A stretch of DNA of 64,000 nt, taken from assembly GCA_011109175.1 (NCBI GenBank), contig RDEW01000002.1:568224-632223 (forward strand). The letters are read 5' to 3'. The stretch comes from Dicyema japonicum. Its lineage: Eukaryota; Dicyemida; Rhombozoa; Dicyemidae. Positions 54,129-64,000 of this stretch are shown here, in pieces (the stretch's first letter is position 1; each line of letters starts with the position of its first letter). Under the pieces are notes generated by a model that saw nothing but the letters and a program-made list of their open reading frames with translations, did no database searches and had not been told where the DNA came from. The position numbers and the translations under genes were made by a program.

Positions 54129-56790
54129 GTGCTCGATTGCACATGTGGATTTAATGGAAACGGTGACCTTGGCTTTGAAGAAGCAAGGTCACCTAAATGT
54201 TTGAAACAAGGACTAAAAATAGTGCTAGTGAATGCCCGATCCCTAGGGAAAAGGCATAATGAACTACCACTACTTGCAAGGGCCTCCAAGATCGACATTT
54301 TGGTGGTCAATGAGACTAAATTAAAGAAAGCGAAGAGTAATATAATGACTGGATACAATTCTGTGGACATTTTATGGAAGGCTGGAGCAGTTGCTGGTAC
54401 GGCAACGTCTATTTTCTACCGGGACTGCCTCCGAGTTCTTAATCCAAAAGTCGTTTGTGATGTAATGTGTGAATTTGTAACCATGGATGTTTGTTGCGAC
54501 TGAGTATGGATTAGTGTTGGAGGTCTATACTCCAAGAATCTTAAGACTTGTTCTACAGATATCACTGAGTTCTACAACAAGAATCCCTATACTATCTTAA
54601 TTGGGGATCTTAATTCGAAGAACACTAGTTATGGTTGTAGCAAGACAAATCAGGATGGACGACGTTTAGAATTATTGTCTGATTCATGTGGCTTTGTGAT
54701 CCTTACGTCGGATGACCCAAATCATTTTTCTTATCATGGTGGCGACAAACTCGGCGTATTCCTAGTATCGCCAGCTCTATCTGTGTATGTGGGAAAGCCA
54801 AAAACTCTATGGGATATCGGGAGTGACCATATTCCACAAGAATTAGTTATACTTTGAGACCATGGAAGATGTCTTCTTGAGGTTCAACATATCTAACTTG
54901 GATTGGGCCCACTATAGGGTCTTCATATCCAATAATTTGTGTGTTCTACCGAGAGAGTTTTCAACCATAGAAGGTATCAATGCTGCAAGTAGAGAATTAA
55001 CAAATCTACTGCAGTCATATCTTCATCTGTATTCACGAAGGGTTTTCTCAAAAAAATCATTATTTTGTGTCGCCAATTATTATGAGGCTTATTCGGGAGA
55101 GGAATCGCCTAAGGGCAAAGCAAAGACGTTGTGCTGACAAAATAGACGGGGAATTCATATCAGCCAGAATCAGGATGATGAAGGAAGCAATCAGCAATAT
55201 ATGGAAGGAGGAGACTGACCGTATATGGAGGGCTGAGGCTGCAAAAATTGATATGAAGAATCCCTCTTTTTGGAAATGCTATCAGAAGATAATGTGTCCG
55301 AAGTCGGGTGCAGAAAAAATTATACTGGATAAACCAGACGGGGGAGTATGCATAACGGAGGAAACACCTTCGATATTCAGGGATCAGCTCCAAAAAATTC
55401 AGGGTGTGGATCCGTGGAGTTTGATCCCTGATGACAAAAAGAAGGTGTCTGCCGATATATTTAAACACTCCGACGAGGAACTACCTATTGCTGATAGCAC
55501 TGTCAGCATCTTTGAAGTGATGACAGCTATCAGGGAATGCAAGGTCAATGCTCCAGGATATGACCACATATCAATGAAACTTATCAAAGAGGGTCCGGAT
55601 ATTTTGTTTGACTATCTGCGATGTCTTTATGATGGGTGTTTGCGACTTGGCCACTTGCCTTTAATATGGAAGAAAGCTGTTGTGAGGATGATTCCAAAAC
55701 CAGGGAAGCCAAAGAGAGATCCGGCAAGCTACAGACCAATTAGCTTAATATGTTCTTTCGCGAAAGTGATTGAACGTATCATTTTCAAAAGGCTAAGCAG
55801 ACATATAGAAGAAAACGACTTTCTGATTCGGAGCAGTGGGGTTTTCGTCCCGGAAGAGGCTGTGCAGACTGTTTCTTTCTACTGAATTCTGAAATCATGA
55901 AAGCAAAGGATTCCAAGAGACAAATAAACTTATTATGTCTTGATATCTCGAAAGCATTCGACAGTGTATGCCATGAAGCGTTGTTAAAGCAGCTTGTATC
56001 AGCATGTGTTCCAAGATACCTATTTGTTTGGCTAAGAAATTATCTTCAGGAAAGACAATCTTTTGTGAAGGTGTGTGGATATATATCTGATGCAATATCA
56101 TTCAAAAGAGGAGTACCTCAAGGTTCAGTATTGAGCCCTATTTTGTTTAATATATTTATGGCGAGTTTTCCACGTCCGAGAATATTAATACTAGTCTTCT
56201 TATTTATGCGGATGACGTAATCGTGGTGGACACATCTCTAAAATCTTCTATATCTGAAGGAAGAATCCGGGAGTATGTCGACCAGATTGAGCATTGGTGC
56301 AACTTGAGAGGGCTAAAGCTCTCTGCTGAAAAATCTTGCGCACTCCGAATAAGCAGTTTGAAAAAGCACCTGAAACAAGAATACACACTGGGAGTAAACA
56401 ATTCACACAGTCTGCGCTACCTGGGGGTCGACTATGGACACGCAGGAGATTACATGGACGACATAAAGGGGAGGAGAAAGAGAGCCTTTCAGTCGCTCCT
56501 ATGTACACGGAAGTTACACGTTAGCCGTGACACTTACCTGTTTATCTTCAAGGGAGTTATTCTCCCTAGCCTACTTTATGGGTGAGAGGGGTGGTTCTTC
56601 TCTCCGAAGAGGGACAAGATCTTATCCCTCCTAGAGAAGACTAGAAGAGCTGCAATTAAGCTCTCCTTAAACAAGAAACTGAAAGACTCTCTAAACGAGG
56701 ACGAAAACAAGCTCTTGGAACCGATTAGCAAGATTGTGAGGATCGGATCAATAGTTTCAGGAGGAGATCAAAGGTCCAGGACACATATAT
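54129..56790 (+). pseudogene. LINE ORF2 (endonuclease + RT), several frame breaks
   Basis: Endonuclease: LKIVLVNARSLGKRHNELPL, IDILVVNETKLKK, a stop near 54501, LIGDLNSKNTSYG, then WDIGSDHIPQELVIL. RT: SIFEVMTAIRECKVNAPGYD, RMIPKPGKPKRDPASYRPIS, LLCLDISKAFDSVCHEALLK, FKRGVPQGSVLSPILFNIFM, then a shift into LLIYADDVIVVDTS. YADD is intact. Post-palm: SLRYLGVDYGHAGDYMDDIK. Breaks occur near 54503, 54860, 55060, 55885 and 56200. Confidence 0.82.
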
Positions 56791-56934
56791 AAAGCTGGGA
56801 GAAACGTTCCGAAAAAGATTAATAATAAAAAAAAGGAAGGGTCCAGGTGTGGAGTCCAAGCCTTATGGTAGGACTCAGATGTAATACCCTCCAGAAATCT
56901 CCTTAACTTTTGTCAATAAATCGTTGTTGTTATT

Positions 56935-57190
56935 CAGTCCCCAAACCGAAGTCGTACTGTATAAATAACTCCTTAGTTAAAAGCTACCCAAATTTTATTA
57001 TACATAATTCAAATATGAATTTTTTATGGTTTCTGTGTTATGCAAGCAATAAATTTTTGAACTTTTGCCTTTGTTACGTTTTCAATCCTTTTTATGATGT
57101 GCAGTTGTTCAATATTTGTGGTTATCATGGATATATTGTGATTCCTTTGGTTTCATTAAGACTCTTGTAACAACATGTTTTGGACTGATA
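56935..57190. other. No recognisable feature
   Basis: AT-rich sequence between two LINE copies; one short hydrophobic plus frame (FLWFLCYASNKFLNFCLCYV) is not otherwise supported. Confidence 0.35.
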
Positions 57191-57199
57191 AGTTTGACT

Positions 57200-57655
57200 T
57201 ATCAGCCCGGACACGAAAATGGCCCCGGGTTCTCATACTATACTACAGTTATTAACCCCGACTTTGCTACCTTGTAGGATGCCGGCTGTCTTCAGGCTTC
57301 AAGAAGCTAGTGATGGACGCTTCCATAAGTCTATGATGTTTAGAAGGTCACGGGCAGGAGAAAGCTTCTTAAAGAATTATTGATAGCTGGTCCGATGAAG
57401 GAAGCCAAGAGCCCGATGTTTCCTTTAAAAGGAAGTGTTCTGAGCGTGTCGGATTCCTCTGGTCGAAAAAATGTACGTATGTGCTGGAGAGAGTAAATTA
57501 GGACAACCAGGCTTTCAATCTGCGACGAGATAGACTCCCCTCGTTGATCTAGTTTCCTATCGACAGACAAAGGATTCCTGGCATGAAAGTTCAAGCAGAC
57601 GATTATGTTCTTCAGGGCGAGATCCAAGAGAGGTCAGGTTGGTATCCTTTTGAGC
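57200..57655 (-). mobile_element. LINE 3' fragment
   Basis: A minus frame (57627-57340) has NIIVCLNFHARNPLSVDRKL and IRTFFRPEESDTLRTLPFKG; the 3' end GGGGTTAATAACTGTAG resembles other LINE ends here (GGGGTTAATAA). Family not certain. Confidence 0.4.
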
Positions 57656-57940
57656 AAATTGTAGGAGGAGAAAAATTCGAATCCCGATACTCCACATTTC
57701 GGTTGAAGGTTCCACGCATCAATATGCTTTGGCTTGACGATAGACGCCATCATCAGTGAACTTCACTGCGGAACCTGATCGTCTATTAAGGACATACATA
57801 CACCAAACAAAAAGTAATCAAAAGTGAAGAGCATTCTTGATCCTCATTCGATTAGCTATAATAAATATTCTTTGATTAAAATAAAGTGTGTATTCTGTTT
57901 GAAGGAAGCGATAGCAGATATGGCTCATCTGAAAGTGCTT
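57655..57940 (+). mobile_element. Diverged SINE copy
   Basis: Retains AATTCGAATCCCGATACTCC (a B-box-like word), GGTTGAAGGTTCCACGCATC, ATCATCAGTG...ACTGCGGAAC and AATAAAGTGTGTATTCTG in the order of the SINE body. It lies tail to tail with the copy at 57980-58310. Confidence 0.7.
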
Positions 57941-57979
57941 CACTGAATTATTATATTCTAGGATAATGTATTGTTAACT

Positions 57980-58312
57980 CAGTAATAATAATAATAAAGC
58001 CTTTTCACGAGAGCCATAGTATTTATAGCTCCGCATAGGCAGGAAACACACTTTATTTAAGTAAAGAACAGTTAATTTTAACTAATCGTAGAACCAAGGA
58101 ATGATCTTCATTCTTTTTTCTTTTTCTTGTGTGAGTGTCCTTTCTAGACAATTCAGTTCCTCAGTGAGTCCACTGATGACGGAGTCACTCATCAAGCCTT
58201 TTTAGCATCTAGATGCGTGGAACCTTCCACCAGGTGAACAGCAGCGAGAATCGAACCCGTAGCCTAAGTCACTTAAGCCCGACACCTAACAAATAAGCCA
58301 TCCGGCTAGTAT
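57980..58312 (-). mobile_element. tRNA-derived SINE, most complete copy
   Basis: On the minus strand: tRNA-like head GCCGGATGGCTTATTTGTTA (A-box position) and GGGTTCGATTCTCGCTGCTG (B box GGTTCGATTCT), then the body with CTGGTGGAAGGTTCCACGCA, CGTCATCAGTGGACTCAC, ACACAAGAAAAAGAAA, TAACTGTTCTTTAC, GCGGAGCTATAAATA, and a (TTA)n tail at 57983. About 330 bp. A pol III promoter of this kind would drive transcription (known for tRNA-derived SINEs). Confidence 0.85.
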
Positions 58313-58319
58313 AGATAAA

Positions 58320-59400
58320 AAAAGTTGTTAAAACTAGCTGATGGTCACAACACTAGTGCAAATTCTACACTTTCCAGTATACCGTTATTCTTTTAGATCT
58401 GGGCAGCCTCCCATAATACTTATTGAAATCGTAGTTTGTACGACCTAAGAAATATCATTTGTCACACATAATAAAACAAATATAAAATTAATCATTTCCT
58501 TTTTTTCTTTTTCTTGTTTTGATTCCTAGCAAAGAAAATCTTTCCCCCATTCCCTGAACAGAACTTTTGTTGGTGGTAAAAATTGATGGTTTGGTCATCC
58601 AATCTGGCAGAAGAAGGTGGTGCATGTGTCTCAATTTGAACAGGTCCAACTCCTTTGAACTTACTTTTCACATAGTCTTCTCTATTTACCCAAGTTATAT
58701 CATCCTCATTATACTACAAATTTATCGAAATAATAACAAACCATACTTGATCTGCGTATTTGTTTACCAGGATTTTTAGTAAATTTGTGTGAGTAGAAAC
58801 TATTCACCATAACAAAGCGTAGTTTAGTATTTTAAATTAATTCTTTATTATTTAACAAATAATAAATTTGTTTTTAAATTATTTTATTAAAAATCTTATT
58901 AAATGATGTGATTAAATATTAATTTCAAGACAAATTTAACTTTGTAAAAACGCACATAGGAAAGTATTGAAACTAAATTTAACTTTATGTGCCTGTATGA
59001 GCAATACAGCGAAATAACTATCAGTTACGGATGCGACGCATTGGGGAAATCTATCGAATACACTTCTTAGGAAAATCAAACGTTTCCTATTCTCTATTAA
59101 TTGATATCTAAAGGAGTCAATGCCCCGTTAAAAGTTCTAACTTTTTTCACATTATAGTCAGCAGGGTGGAGTGAATTTCATTTCAAGCTACTTTTTCTGC
59201 TTTGCGACTATACAAAAATTTGGTGTTATCCATTGAAGAATATCGATCTAAGATGATGTCACTATTAAAAGAGGACTGCTTCCTTTCTATTTAATGGTGA
59301 TTTTTTAAGCAAAAAGTTATAAAATGTGAAATTTTTGTAGATATTTATAACTTGGCTATTTTCCTATACATGAGCATGTGCAAATTATTTTTATTAAAAC
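58320..59400. other. No recognisable gene
   Basis: About 1.1 kb of AT-rich sequence with short frames only. Nothing shared with the rest of the window was noticed. Confidence 0.45.
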
Positions 59401-59409
59401 TAGAATCCC

Positions 59410-59712
59410 AGTTAAAATTTATTAATCAATAATATTATTAGGACTCTCTTGCAAATGAACTTTCGCTGCTCTGAATACCAAGTGAAGATTATTGGAAGCA
59501 TGGGATGAAGGTATACGATGAAGAGTACCCCTCTGCTACCTCCCAACTTGTGGAACTGGCATGCCGTGAGGACAGCCCACGACTCTAACGGAGATATTTT
59601 GACTGAATCTGATGTGGAGATGGGGAGTAACAGGGAGTTTATGGCACACACTTCTTCTAAGAGAAGAAAGAGATTACCAACAATCTGGATCAAAATCTGC
59701 TTAATTAGTTAA
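59410..59712. other. Unassigned open frames on both strands
   Basis: A GC-richer patch with a 64-codon plus frame (LLPPNLWNWHAVRTAHDSNG) and a 93-codon minus frame. PPNLWN recalls the MULE C-terminus but the following text does not fit. No assignment. Confidence 0.25.
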
Positions 59713-59891
59713 TTTATTCTTTATAAACAAATAATAAAGTTAGGATTCTCAAATTAACTCGGTTTTCTCATGATTGAGTTTTTTACGATACAAATTGAGA
59801 AAATAGTCTTTCTCTACCAAACAATCGAATAATTGTTTCTAAAAATATAATAAAATGATACAATTTCAATTTCTAGAAAGACCCAATTGGG

Positions 59892-60092
59892 TTATATCAT
59901 TTTCTTAATTATATTTATTAAATCACCCTTTTCCTTAGAATTAGAAAACTTGTCTTTTGCTAAAATAAACTTTATTTTGTGGATTTTATCAAGAATTTTA
60001 TTTATATATTCTTTGTAGTTATCTTGCTCAATCTCATCAATGTTGATAAGGCATTCTAACTTTTTTAAATCATAATCAATCTGTTGGCTCAT
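59892..60092 (-). CDS. Small helical protein gene, unrecognised (66 aa)
   Basis: ATG at 60092 in good context (aaaATGAG) opens 66 codons: MSQQIDYDLKKLECLINIDE, then KEYINKILDKIHKIKFILAK, ending DLINIIKKMI with TAA. It is Lys/Ile/Asp rich with heptad-like spacing and predicted helical. No introns needed. No family recognised. It is not part of a neighbouring transposon. Composition is AT-driven, so chance cannot be excluded. Confidence 0.4.
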   Translation of the reverse strand: MSQQIDYDLKKLECLINIDEIEQDNYKEYINKILDKIHKIKFILAKDKFSNSKEKGDLINIIKKMI

Positions 60093-60224
60093 TTTAGATA
60101 TTATCCCATATTTACGATTTTATATTAACGTTAACGTCAAAATTGGATAAAATCAGTTCTTTCAATAAATAAAAATTGTTAAGTTTTTCAATTAACAACA
60201 AAGCACTTTGCATATTAGCTATTG

Positions 60225-60455
60225 ATCCCCCTGGCAGAACACACACTTTATTTCAATCAAAAAACAGTTATCATAACTAATCGACAAAGGAAAACCAAAA
60301 AATGCTTTTCAATTCATTTGTTTCCTTTTGTTTGATGTATGTCCAATATAGACGATCCAGTTCCGCAGTCACGCGTCAAGCAAAAGCATAGAGATGTGTG
60401 GAACTTTCAACCGAAAAAGTATAGTATCGTGATTCGAATTAAGGATCGTCAGTCC
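60225..60455 (-). mobile_element. Diverged SINE copy
   Basis: Minus strand retains ATTCGAATCACGATACTATA, GTTGAAAGTTCCACACATCT, ACTGCGGAACTGGATCGTCT and AATAAAGTGTGTGTTCTGCC in SINE order. Confidence 0.7.
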
Positions 60456-60459
60456 TCTT

Positions 60460-61435
60460 CCCGGCACTTGTTACACTGCACCATTAGTTATTCAATTACT
60501 ATTTATTTAATACCTTCGGATATACCGCAAAAGGTTATTAGTTAATGTATAAGGTAAATCCAGTTCACATAGTCTGAGTTAAACGTTTACTTTCAAAACA
60601 TTATGTCAAACCACATTCATGGGACTTTTATCTTGTAGTTCCGAAGTTGATAAAGTAAATTAATTAGAATGCTTCAGATTATTGGTAAAATCGCAAAATG
60701 GGAGATGAACTGAATAAACTACGTGAATATGTATCGTAAAGCAACAAATGATAGAGATTGAAAATTCTATTAGTTTTATGAGTTGTGCATATTTTGTAAT
60801 GACAGAATATGAAAATTATCAATGTAAATGTGTACACTTACGAGTATTCATGGCAAGTCTTATTTGTGAAGGAATTGAACATCTAAAAGTTTGGTATTCA
60901 GAACAACATTGACATCATCTTAAAATATATCAAATAATCTCAAATCTAACAAATAATCTCAGTGATAATTTCATAATAATTAATAAAATACAAAATTTTT
61001 TACTTAAAAAGAAATAATCCTGGTAATCCAAGAAAACCTAAGGAATTCAAAAATAAAGTTGATGAAACAGAAGAGTAGAATGTTCGTTGCAAAATCGCAT
61101 CATCGGAGAAAAGATAAAGGTATCTTAGTGAAAAAATCGTCTATGGTGCTCCACGAGTAATTGGAAAATAAAACTCTTTAAGTTAAGTTATAGTAATATC
61201 TTTTGAAATTATTATCCACTTATAGGGGGTACTACAAGTCATATAAGAAAAGAGACATATTGTTGTCTTTAATAAAGTTAACTCAAAAATTCAAGAATAG
61301 ACGAGACAGAACTTCGATAATAAGTCATATTTTCCCTTCTCGTGTTTCCTAAGTTAATAAATGTCGTATGTTATAGCATCTGGGTTGTTGAAATTGTCGG
61401 GGTGGATAAGTAAAATTTATCATTTGACACCTTAG
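60460..61435. other. No recognisable gene
   Basis: AT-rich sequence; no spliced frame or shared repeat seen. Confidence 0.4.
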
Positions 61436-61649
61436 AGCAGTGTTTCCCAACTAGGGTTCCGAGGAAGCCTTAGGTTCCGCGAAATATTATAGGGGTTCCG
61501 CGAAGTTCAAAATGTTTTTTATTTTTTTTAAAAGAATGATTTTTCAAAACGAATTAATTTAATTTGCGCGTGTCTAAATAGAGTCTTGTGACAGTGCACA
61601 TCTTACAGTTCGATCGTATCGAAAAAGTTATTTTGCCTTTGGTTTCACA

Positions 61650-63300
61650 TGGACTGGGAACATGGATTGCTTTCCACCACTTTGTGTTGTTTGCGGTGAA
61701 AAACTTGCGAATAGTGATATTGCTCATTTCTCCACCAAACACCTGAACTTTCAAAGAAAATAAAGAATATTTTATGCGGAAATTGGACCAGAATAAAGTT
61801 CAAGCATCTTGTATTACAAAAAATTCAAAATAAAAGAAAGATCACTGCATGTTAGTTATGCTGTTGCTGAGATTGCCGCTAAAAATATGAAATCTTATTC
61901 TCTTACCGAAACTGTTATTTTGCCTGCATGCAAAGAAGTAGTAAAGATAATGTTCGGAGAAATTGCTGCCGGTGAGATCGACTTAATTCCTATTTCTAAT
62001 AATTCTGTGAGCAGACACATCAACGATATGTCTGATGACATTGAAACCAATTTGGTTCGACGAATAAAAAAATCTGTGTTTTTTGCGCTTCAAGTGGATG
62101 AAAGCTCAGATATTACAGAATGAATGCAACTCCTTGTTTTCGTTCGATATATGAACGCTGAATCCATTGTTGAAAATTTTCAATCTTATTAATAATAACA
62201 GTCTATTCACGGGAGTCATAGCTCCGCATAGGCAGGACACACACTTTATTAAAGTAAAGAACAGTTAATTTTAACTAATCGTAGAACCAAGGAATGATCT
62301 TCACTTCTTTTTTTTCTTTTTCTTGTGTGTGGGTCCTTTCCGACAGTCCAGTTCCGCAGTGAGTATCCACTGATGACGGTATCACTCGTCAATCCCTTTT
62401 AGCATCGTAGATGCGTGGAACCTTCCACCAGGTGAACAGCAGCGAGAATCGAACCCGTAATCTAAGTCACTTTAGGTTGCAAAAGAAACAGAGAAAATCT
62501 TTTACATTATCCAGTTTGCCTTATAAATTCATATTTTGAGGATATAAAGTTGGATTGGAATGCATGCGTGGGTATCTGCACTGATGGTGCTCCGGCAATG
62601 AATGGGCAATTTAAAGTCTTATTCACATACATTGTTTTCTTCATCGCAAGGCATTGCTCGTAAAAAATATTGGACATGAACTTAAATGTGCTTTGGACAT
62701 GATTGTAAAAATAATTAATTACATCAAATAAAGCCGTTGAAATTGCGAAAGTTCTCGAAAATTAATAAAAATGCAGAACATTCAGTTTTGGTTTTGGATG
62801 CTAAAATAATATGACTCTCAAAAGGAAAAATGTTAATTCGTTTCTATGAACTAAGTTGGCTTTGTGTATACAAGAGAAGTCGGATGACGTTATTGAATGC
62901 CTCAATGATGAACTTTGTGTGGCAAATTAGCATACCTAGCCGAAATTTTTAATGAACTCAATGTTCTCAATAAGAATGAATTCAAGAAAGAAAATGAAAA
63001 TCTCAAGGAAGAAATGGAAATTTATTGAGTTGCGCGGACAAAATAGCACCTTTTCTGAAAAAATACAAATATGAAACGAAATATCACGAATGGAAACTTG
63101 GAAATGTTCTCACGTGTGCAAGGAATAAATTTTAAAGAATTTGTTCCACAAATTGTAGACCATTTGGAGTCACATTTACACGTACGAATAATTTTTTGAG
63201 TACAAAATAACTGGAAACGAGCTATCATTAAAAGAGAACATAATCAATAATTTTAATAGCATCTTCAAAAACATCAATCAATGAAAAAGAAATATTATTC
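61650..63300 (+). pseudogene. Broken ZBED5-like hAT transposase
   Basis: BED finger trace CVVCGEKLANSDIAHFSTKH near 61687-61740; then a 104-codon frame (61809-62123): HVSYAVAEIAAKNMKSYSLT, VILPACKEVVKIMFGEIAAG, IPISNNSVSRHINDMSDDIE and FFALQVDESSDITE (first catalytic Asp). After a TGA: LLVFVRYMNAES. The SINE at 62185-62478 splits it; beyond come DWNACVGICTDGAPAMNGQF (second Asp, CTDGA motif) and AKLAYLAEIFNELNVLNK. Multiple stops. Confidence 0.82.
62185..62478 (-). mobile_element. SINE inserted in the hAT transposase
   Basis: Tail (TTA)n at 62190, then the complement of the SINE body and part of the tRNA-like head (to AATCTAAGTCACTTTAG). About 290 bp. It interrupts the hAT frame between VRYMNAES and the GICTDGA block, so the SINE is the younger of the two. 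Confidence 0.85.
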
Positions 63301-63369
63301 GACACCAGAGAATAAGGGTGAAGATTGCAATGACTACTACTACAATTAATAGTGTTAAAAATATCTTCC

Positions 63370-64000
<631 letters not shown>

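Larger units (their letters stand above)
53126..56930 (+). mobile_element. Near-complete R1/Jockey-like LINE (ORF1 + ORF2)
   Basis: Carries an ORF1 with zinc knuckle, then an ORF2 with endonuclease and RT. The 3' end has a GTTGTTGTTA microsatellite-like tail at 56920. About seven frame breaks interrupt the two ORFs. It is the most complete LINE here in domain content. Confidence 0.85.
61438..63300 (+). mobile_element. hAT transposon (ZBED5-like), decayed
   Basis: Left end CAGTGTTTCCCAACTAGGGTTCCG with repeated GGGTTCCGCGAA words (61438-61510), typical of this hAT group. The transposase remnant follows and is itself interrupted by a SINE. The right end was not found with confidence. Confidence 0.75.

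Noticed and set aside
59536-59710. MULE C-terminus (PPNLWN) at a second locus
   Set aside because: Only six residues match; the following text lacks the RTNN...EGW motif.

Overview
This is a gene-poor, repeat-rich, AT-rich stretch of a nuclear eukaryotic genome, most likely from a small-intron animal. The evidence is an initiator tRNA-Met and a tRNA-Gln of eukaryotic type, protein genes split by spliceosomal (GT-AG) introns only about 21-29 nt long, use of all three standard stop codons, and animal-type families: an LBR/TM7SF2-type sterol reductase, ShKT domains, ZBED5-like hAT transposase and several LINE clades. Introns of this size are known from dicyemid mesozoans, among others. I favour a dicyemid or similar parasitic metazoan, but that is inference, not identification.

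Host genes: a long coiled-coil protein gene (2119-4298, minus); a beta-propeller-like gene present twice in a 2.1-2.3 kb direct repeat (5109-6849 and 7379-9116, minus); a tRNA-iMet (447-518) and tRNA-Gln (15974-16045); two small divergent candidate genes near 13.4-14.3 kb; a DnaJ-domain gene (23805-24277); a delta14-sterol-reductase gene (27451-28731); a secreted three-ShKT-domain gene (30274-31106) with a decayed second copy (44188-44967); and a few short unrecognised genes (1872-2027, 4427-4615, 59892-60092, perhaps 46150-46540). Exons are often separated by single-base frame breaks, which points either to decay or to unpolished sequence.

Most of the rest is transposable elements. Non-LTR retrotransposons of at least three types dominate: RTE-like (38300-39910 inserted into a second one at 37020-40335; also 33560-34300 and 31880-32485), CR1-like (34978-37000, 40370-42490, 47925-50160, 18600-20160, 9880-11800, 14440-15870) and an R1/Jockey-like element with a zinc-knuckle ORF1 (53126-56930). 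Many 5'-truncated tails share a C-terminal motif of the type PRET-W-RIS-RGN. DNA transposons include a pogo/Tigger element with TIRs and TA target duplication (16960-18487), another Tigger remnant (32560-33470), an element with TIR-like ends carrying a retroviral-type integrase (21204-23013), a MULE with long hairpin-forming TIRs (50170-52790) plus a solo arm (36235-36480), and two opposed ZBED5-like hAT elements (61438-63300 and 63370-64000). A tRNA-derived SINE family has at least five copies.

Larger structure: a segmental duplication links 29556-31590 with 43832-46150, a ~495-bp block occurs in inverted orientation at 619-1115 and 47428-47922, and a single N at 7059 lies exactly at the junction of the 2.1-kb direct repeat, so that repeat may be two haplotypes joined in assembly. 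I saw no CRISPR array, rRNA or bacterial-type operon.
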